DNA from: Pseudomonas sp. 21
Lineage (GTDB): Bacteria > Pseudomonadota > Gammaproteobacteria > Pseudomonadales > Pseudomonadaceae
Length of the DNA: 41,153 nucleotides
Reading direction: 5' to 3'
NCBI RefSeq assembly: GCF_000955805.1
Contig: NZ_JYOA01000005.1
Span: 90,276-131,428 of the forward strand
A model generated the notes under the pieces. That model was not told the DNA's origin. It saw only the letters and a program-made list of their open reading frames with translations, and searched no databases. Both the position numbers and the translations under genes were made by a program. This document shows, piece after piece, positions 38,239 to 41,153 of this stretch. Positions within the stretch are counted from its first letter, which is position 1, and each line of letters begins with the position of its first letter.

Positions 38239-40449
38239 TCAATTTTCCTGCCAGAAATGTGCGCCTTCCCGCACTCCCCGGACCTCGCCATGGGCACCGA
38301 GCGTCAGGGCCAGCCCGCCCTGCTCCGCCGTATCCTGAATCCGGATGCCCAGCGCGCGGAAGCGTTCGACGACCGACGGGTGCGGATGCCCATAGGGGTT
38401 GTTGGCGCCACGGGAAATGATCGCCGTCGCCGGTCGGATCGCCCGCAGGAAGGCCAGCCCGGAGGAGCTCCGGCTGCCATGGTGCCCCGCCAGCAACCAG
38501 TCGATGCGCTCGCCGGGGTGCGCGGCCAGCCACGCCAGTTCGGCGGGTTGCGGCAGGTCGCCGGTGAGCAGGAGGCGCTCGCCGTCGGCTTCGATTTCCA
38601 GCGCGCAGGAGCGTTCGTTGCTCTCTCTGGCGCCCGCCCAGGCCCAGCTGGAGAGGCGAACACCATCGACCTGCCACTCCTCGATTCCACAGGGACGCGC
38701 CTGCAGCTCCCCCGGCAGGCGCTCAGGCTCGCCGCTGACGACCTGCGTCGGTCGCAACGAGCGCTTCACCGCCACGGCGCCACCGGCATGGTCGTTGTCC
38801 GCATGGCTGAGCATCAGCATATCCAGGCGCCCTATACCCAGACTGCGCAGCGTTGGCACGACGACGCGCTCGCCGATGTCGAAATCGCCATTGCGCGCCC
38901 CGGTGTCGTAGAGCCAGACCTGGCTGCGAGTGCGGATCAGCACTGAAAGCCCCTGCCCCACGTCCAGTACGCGGATTTCGGCCTTACCGGGCGCGGGCAG
39001 CGGGACCGCCGGCCAGAACACCGGCAGGAACATCGCCAACCCCAGTGCGCGCAATGGGACGCCGGCCGGCGCAAGCAGCAGGAGCGCCCCGAGCATCGCC
39101 AGCGCTACCGCCCAGGCGGGCGCGGCTACCGGCTGCCAGGCAGGCGCCAGCTCGGCCATCCAGCCCAGCAGCCGGAACAGCAATTCCAGCAGGCCACCCG
39201 ACACCCAGAGCAGTCCCTCGCCCAGCCAGGGAACACCAAGCGCCAGACTCCCCAGCAGCGCCAACGGCACGACGACCAACTCGACCCAGGGCACGGCGAT
39301 CGGGTTGGCGACCACGCCGGAAACGCTCAGCGGCAAACCCAGGGCGATGGACGCCGGCAGTAAACCGACCGCCATCAGCCATTGCGCACGCAGCCAGGTG
39401 CGCCAGGCAGTCCAGCGCCCCAGCCGCCCGGAGAAGCCGAAGATCAGCAGCGCCACCGCCGCATAGGACAGCCAGAAACCCGGCAACAGCACTACCAGCG
39501 GCTCGACGAGCAGCACCGCCAGCAAGGCGCCGAGCAGGGGCGCCCAAAGCCCCCGATGGCGATAGCGCAGGCGCCACAGCAGGACGATGGAGACCATGAC
39601 GCAGGCGCGCTGCAACGGCACCTCGAAGCCAGCCATCAGGCTGTATGCCCAGGCACCGCTCGCGGCCAGCAGGCAGGCACAGGGCAACCAGGGAATTCGC
39701 GCCGGCCAGCAACCAAAGCGCGCCAGTCCGGCCACCAGTGCATAGAGCAGGCCGGCCAGCAGCGATATGTGCGAGCCGGAGATCACCATCAGGTGCAGGG
39801 TTCCGGTGTCCTGCAGGACTTGCCAGTCCGCCGGGGTCAACCCGGAGGCATCGCCCAGCACCAGCGCGGCGAGCGCCCCGGAGCGACCGTGGGCGTCCAC
39901 CGCCAGCAGGCGTTGCCGCCAGGCTTCGCGCCAGGCGCGCGGGCCGCTGGAAGCCGCCACGCGCTGCCCGTCCTTCACGCTGCCGGTGGCGCCGATGCGC
40001 TGGGCAGTGAGCCACGCCTCGTAATCGAAGCCCGCGCCGTTGGCCATGCCGTGGGGCCGCTTGAGTTTCACCGCCAGGCGCCAGCGCTCGCCGCCTTCCA
40101 CCGGCGGCCCGCCAAACCACGACAGGCGCAGCGTGGCAGGAACCTTCGCACGGGGACTGGAGACCTCGGTGAGCTGAAAGCGCACTGACGGCCCGGAGCG
40201 ATCCGGCAGGCCCTCTACCCTGCCCTCCAGCCACAATGTGCGACCGTCCAGCTCCGGCGCCAGCCGGTCATCCAGCGCCCACTGTGCCGACTGGCAGGCC
40301 CAGGCGAAACCGAGCAGGAACAGGCCAATGAAATAGCCGCGAGTGAATAACAACGGCAACGCGAACAGCGAGAGCAGCAGCAGAACCCAGCCGGATGGAA
40401 GCTCCAGCATCCAGCGCAGCACCAGCAACCCAAGGGCCAGCGCGAACAT
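38239..40449 (-). CDS. comEC: ComEC/Rec2-family DNA uptake channel
   Basis: This roughly 736-residue polytopic membrane protein should translocate single-stranded DNA across the inner membrane during natural transformation. The N-terminal part includes the DUF4131/OB-like region (residues about 20-190), the central part is the Competence domain with many membrane helices (LHLMVISGSHISLLAGL is typical), and the C-terminal part is a metallo-beta-lactamase domain with SHADNDHAGG, LLTGDLP and LLAGHHGS. The metal ligands look intact. The start at the ATG ending at 40449 is most likely; ATG 40530 or TTG 40539 would add about 30 non-homologous residues. Confidence 0.93.
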   Translation of the reverse strand: MFALALGLLVLRWMLELPSGWVLLLLSLFALPLLFTRGYFIGLFLLGFAWACQSAQWALDDRLAPELDGRTLWLEGRVEGLPDRSGPSVRFQLTEVSSPRAKVPATLRLSWFGGPPVEGGERWRLAVKLKRPHGMANGAGFDYEAWLTAQRIGATGSVKDGQRVAASSGPRAWREAWRQRLLAVDAHGRSGALAALVLGDASGLTPADWQVLQDTGTLHLMVISGSHISLLAGLLYALVAGLARFGCWPARIPWLPCACLLAASGAWAYSLMAGFEVPLQRACVMVSIVLLWRLRYRHRGLWAPLLGALLAVLLVEPLVVLLPGFWLSYAAVALLIFGFSGRLGRWTAWRTWLRAQWLMAVGLLPASIALGLPLSVSGVVANPIAVPWVELVVVPLALLGSLALGVPWLGEGLLWVSGGLLELLFRLLGWMAELAPAWQPVAAPAWAVALAMLGALLLLAPAGVPLRALGLAMFLPVFWPAVPLPAPGKAEIRVLDVGQGLSVLIRTRSQVWLYDTGARNGDFDIGERVVVPTLRSLGIGRLDMLMLSHADNDHAGGAVAVKRSLRPTQVVSGEPERLPGELQARPCGIEEWQVDGVRLSSWAWAGARESNERSCALEIEADGERLLLTGDLPQPAELAWLAAHPGERIDWLLAGHHGSRSSSGLAFLRAIRPATAIISRGANNPYGHPHPSVVERFRALGIRIQDTAEQGGLALTLGAHGEVRGVREGAHFWQEN

Positions 40450-40600
40450 CCCTGTACGAGGCAACGGAGCGACTCCTGGCCCCTGTGCAACCGCCGATCT
40501 GATTGACCGTCGGCGGTTACACACGGACATAGTTGGCAACGAATGGCTGTCACCTAGCTAGGCATAATGGTGCGTCGTCCGTCTGCCAGAGATTTCCTCC

Positions 40601-41131
40601 ATGCCGCGCCGAATCTTCAAGCGCTACATGCCGGATCCGGAGAGCATCAGGAACCACAAGGGCCTGCGCTTTCTCGGACCGCTGATCCAGTCGCCCAACC
40701 TCTGGCACCTGAATCGCCGCTCCGTCTCCCGCGCCATGGGCATGGGGCTGTTCGCCGCCTTCATCCCGATCCCGCTGCAGATGCTGCTGGCAGCCTCGCT
40801 GGCGGTCTGGGTGCGAGCCAACCTGCCGATCTCGGTCGGGCTGGTCTGGCTGACCAACCCGATCACCATGCCGCCAGTGTTCTACTGCACCTACAAGATG
40901 GGCGCCTGGGTGATGGGCATCCCGGCGCGCGCCCTGCCCGAGCACCTGACCTGGGAATGGATCAGCGGCGAGCTCTCACTGCTCTGGCAGCCCTTCCTGC
41001 TGGGCTCGGTGATCTGCGGCATCCTGGTCGGCCTCCTCGGTTACCTGCTGACCGAGGGGTACTGGCGCTGGTGGATCGGCCGCAGCTGGCGACGTCGCCG
41101 GGCGCTGCGGAATTTGCAGCGCGGGCTTTAG
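40601..41131 (+). CDS. DUF2062 membrane protein
   Basis: This 176-residue inner-membrane protein of the DUF2062 family has a basic N-terminus (MPRRIFKRYMP), FLGPLIQSPNLWHLNRRSVSRAMGMGLF, then hydrophobic segments at about 46-70, 80-105 and 128-150, with the conserved WLTNPITMPPVFY. The C-terminus is very Arg/Trp-rich. Function unknown; it is divergent from comEC, as in other pseudomonads. The Shine-Dalgarno sequence is poor. Confidence 0.92.
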   Translation: MPRRIFKRYMPDPESIRNHKGLRFLGPLIQSPNLWHLNRRSVSRAMGMGLFAAFIPIPLQMLLAASLAVWVRANLPISVGLVWLTNPITMPPVFYCTYKMGAWVMGIPARALPEHLTWEWISGELSLLWQPFLLGSVICGILVGLLGYLLTEGYWRWWIGRSWRRRRALRNLQRGL

Positions 41132-41140
41132 GCACTTCCT

Positions 41141-41153
41141 TGTAGGAGCGAGC
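41141..41153. repeat. Start of a REP element cut by the window edge
   Basis: TGTAGGAGCGAGC immediately follows the DUF2062 gene. It is the usual first half of a Pseudomonas REP (TGTAGGAGCGAGCTTGCTCGC) and matches the complement of the tail of the rne-murB REPs. The rest lies outside the window. Confidence 0.6.

Noticed and set aside
40553-40562. CCTAGCTAGG palindrome between comEC and the DUF2062 gene
   Set aside because: Only 10 bp and with no paired promoter elements at proper spacing (CATAAT at 40563 lacks a -35); too little to call a site.

Overview
The window is a stretch of Pseudomonas core chromosome, probably from a member of the P. aeruginosa / P. citronellolis / P. nitroreducens group. 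The basis is high GC, strong third-position GC codon bias, Pseudomonas-type REP palindromes, and a gene order that, from memory, matches the PAO1 block PA2949-PA2985 almost gene for gene. I saw no tRNA, rRNA, CRISPR array, insertion sequence or prophage gene.

Layout. (1) 1-4.4 kb, all minus strand: a MocR-type GntR/aminotransferase regulator, an RcsB-like response regulator with Glu at the phospho-acceptor position, and a three-gene envelope operon (orphan periplasmic binding protein, DUF4398 lipoprotein, DUF4398-OmpA lipoprotein). This part does not fit the PAO1 order I remember. (2) 4.4-10.6 kb: an alpha/beta hydrolase, FabV enoyl-ACP reductase, and the electron-transfer flavoprotein genes etfB-etfA, which diverge from etf-QO across a PsrA-type operator. 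(3) 10.6-15.7 kb: DUF1285 and DUF4823 proteins, two consecutive radical-SAM enzymes (one MoaA-like), and a TetR regulator divergent from a class-V PLP enzyme. (4) 15.8-16.0 kb: a probable sRNA gene, best matched by position and architecture to rgsA. (5) 16-28 kb: tatD, pilZ, holB, tmk, mltG, pabC, fabF, acpP, fabG, fabD, plsX, rpmF and yceD on the minus strand, with maf divergent. This is the classical fatty-acid cluster without fabH. (6) 26.9-30 kb: sppA, a HAD phosphatase and rluC on the minus strand, divergent from rne. (7) 30.1-33.3 kb: rne, with a leader of about 515 nt and an Arg/Glu-rich repeat tail. (8) 33.6-40.4 kb: comEC, exbB, exbD, lpxK, a Trm112-like gene, kdsB, ptpA and murB, all minus strand and mostly translationally coupled. 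(9) A DUF2062 membrane protein and the first bases of another REP at the right edge.

Functionally, the genes combine fatty-acid synthesis (FabD/G/F/V, ACP, PlsX) with electron disposal from acyl-CoA oxidation (ETF/ETF-QO), lipid A and peptidoglycan precursor supply (KdsB, LpxK, MurB, MltG), RNA turnover and ribosome maturation (RNase E, RluC, RpmF, YceD), DNA replication (Tmk, HolB), pilus assembly (PilZ) and DNA uptake (ComEC).

No wholly new multi-gene system is evident. The most interesting items are the pseudo-receiver RcsB-like regulator beside the envelope lipoprotein operon, the MocR promoter iterons, the near-leaderless yceD promoter, the PsrA-type box in the etf divergent promoter, the putative rgsA, and the rne leader and repeat region. 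All names rest on protein-motif recognition by eye; no database search was run.
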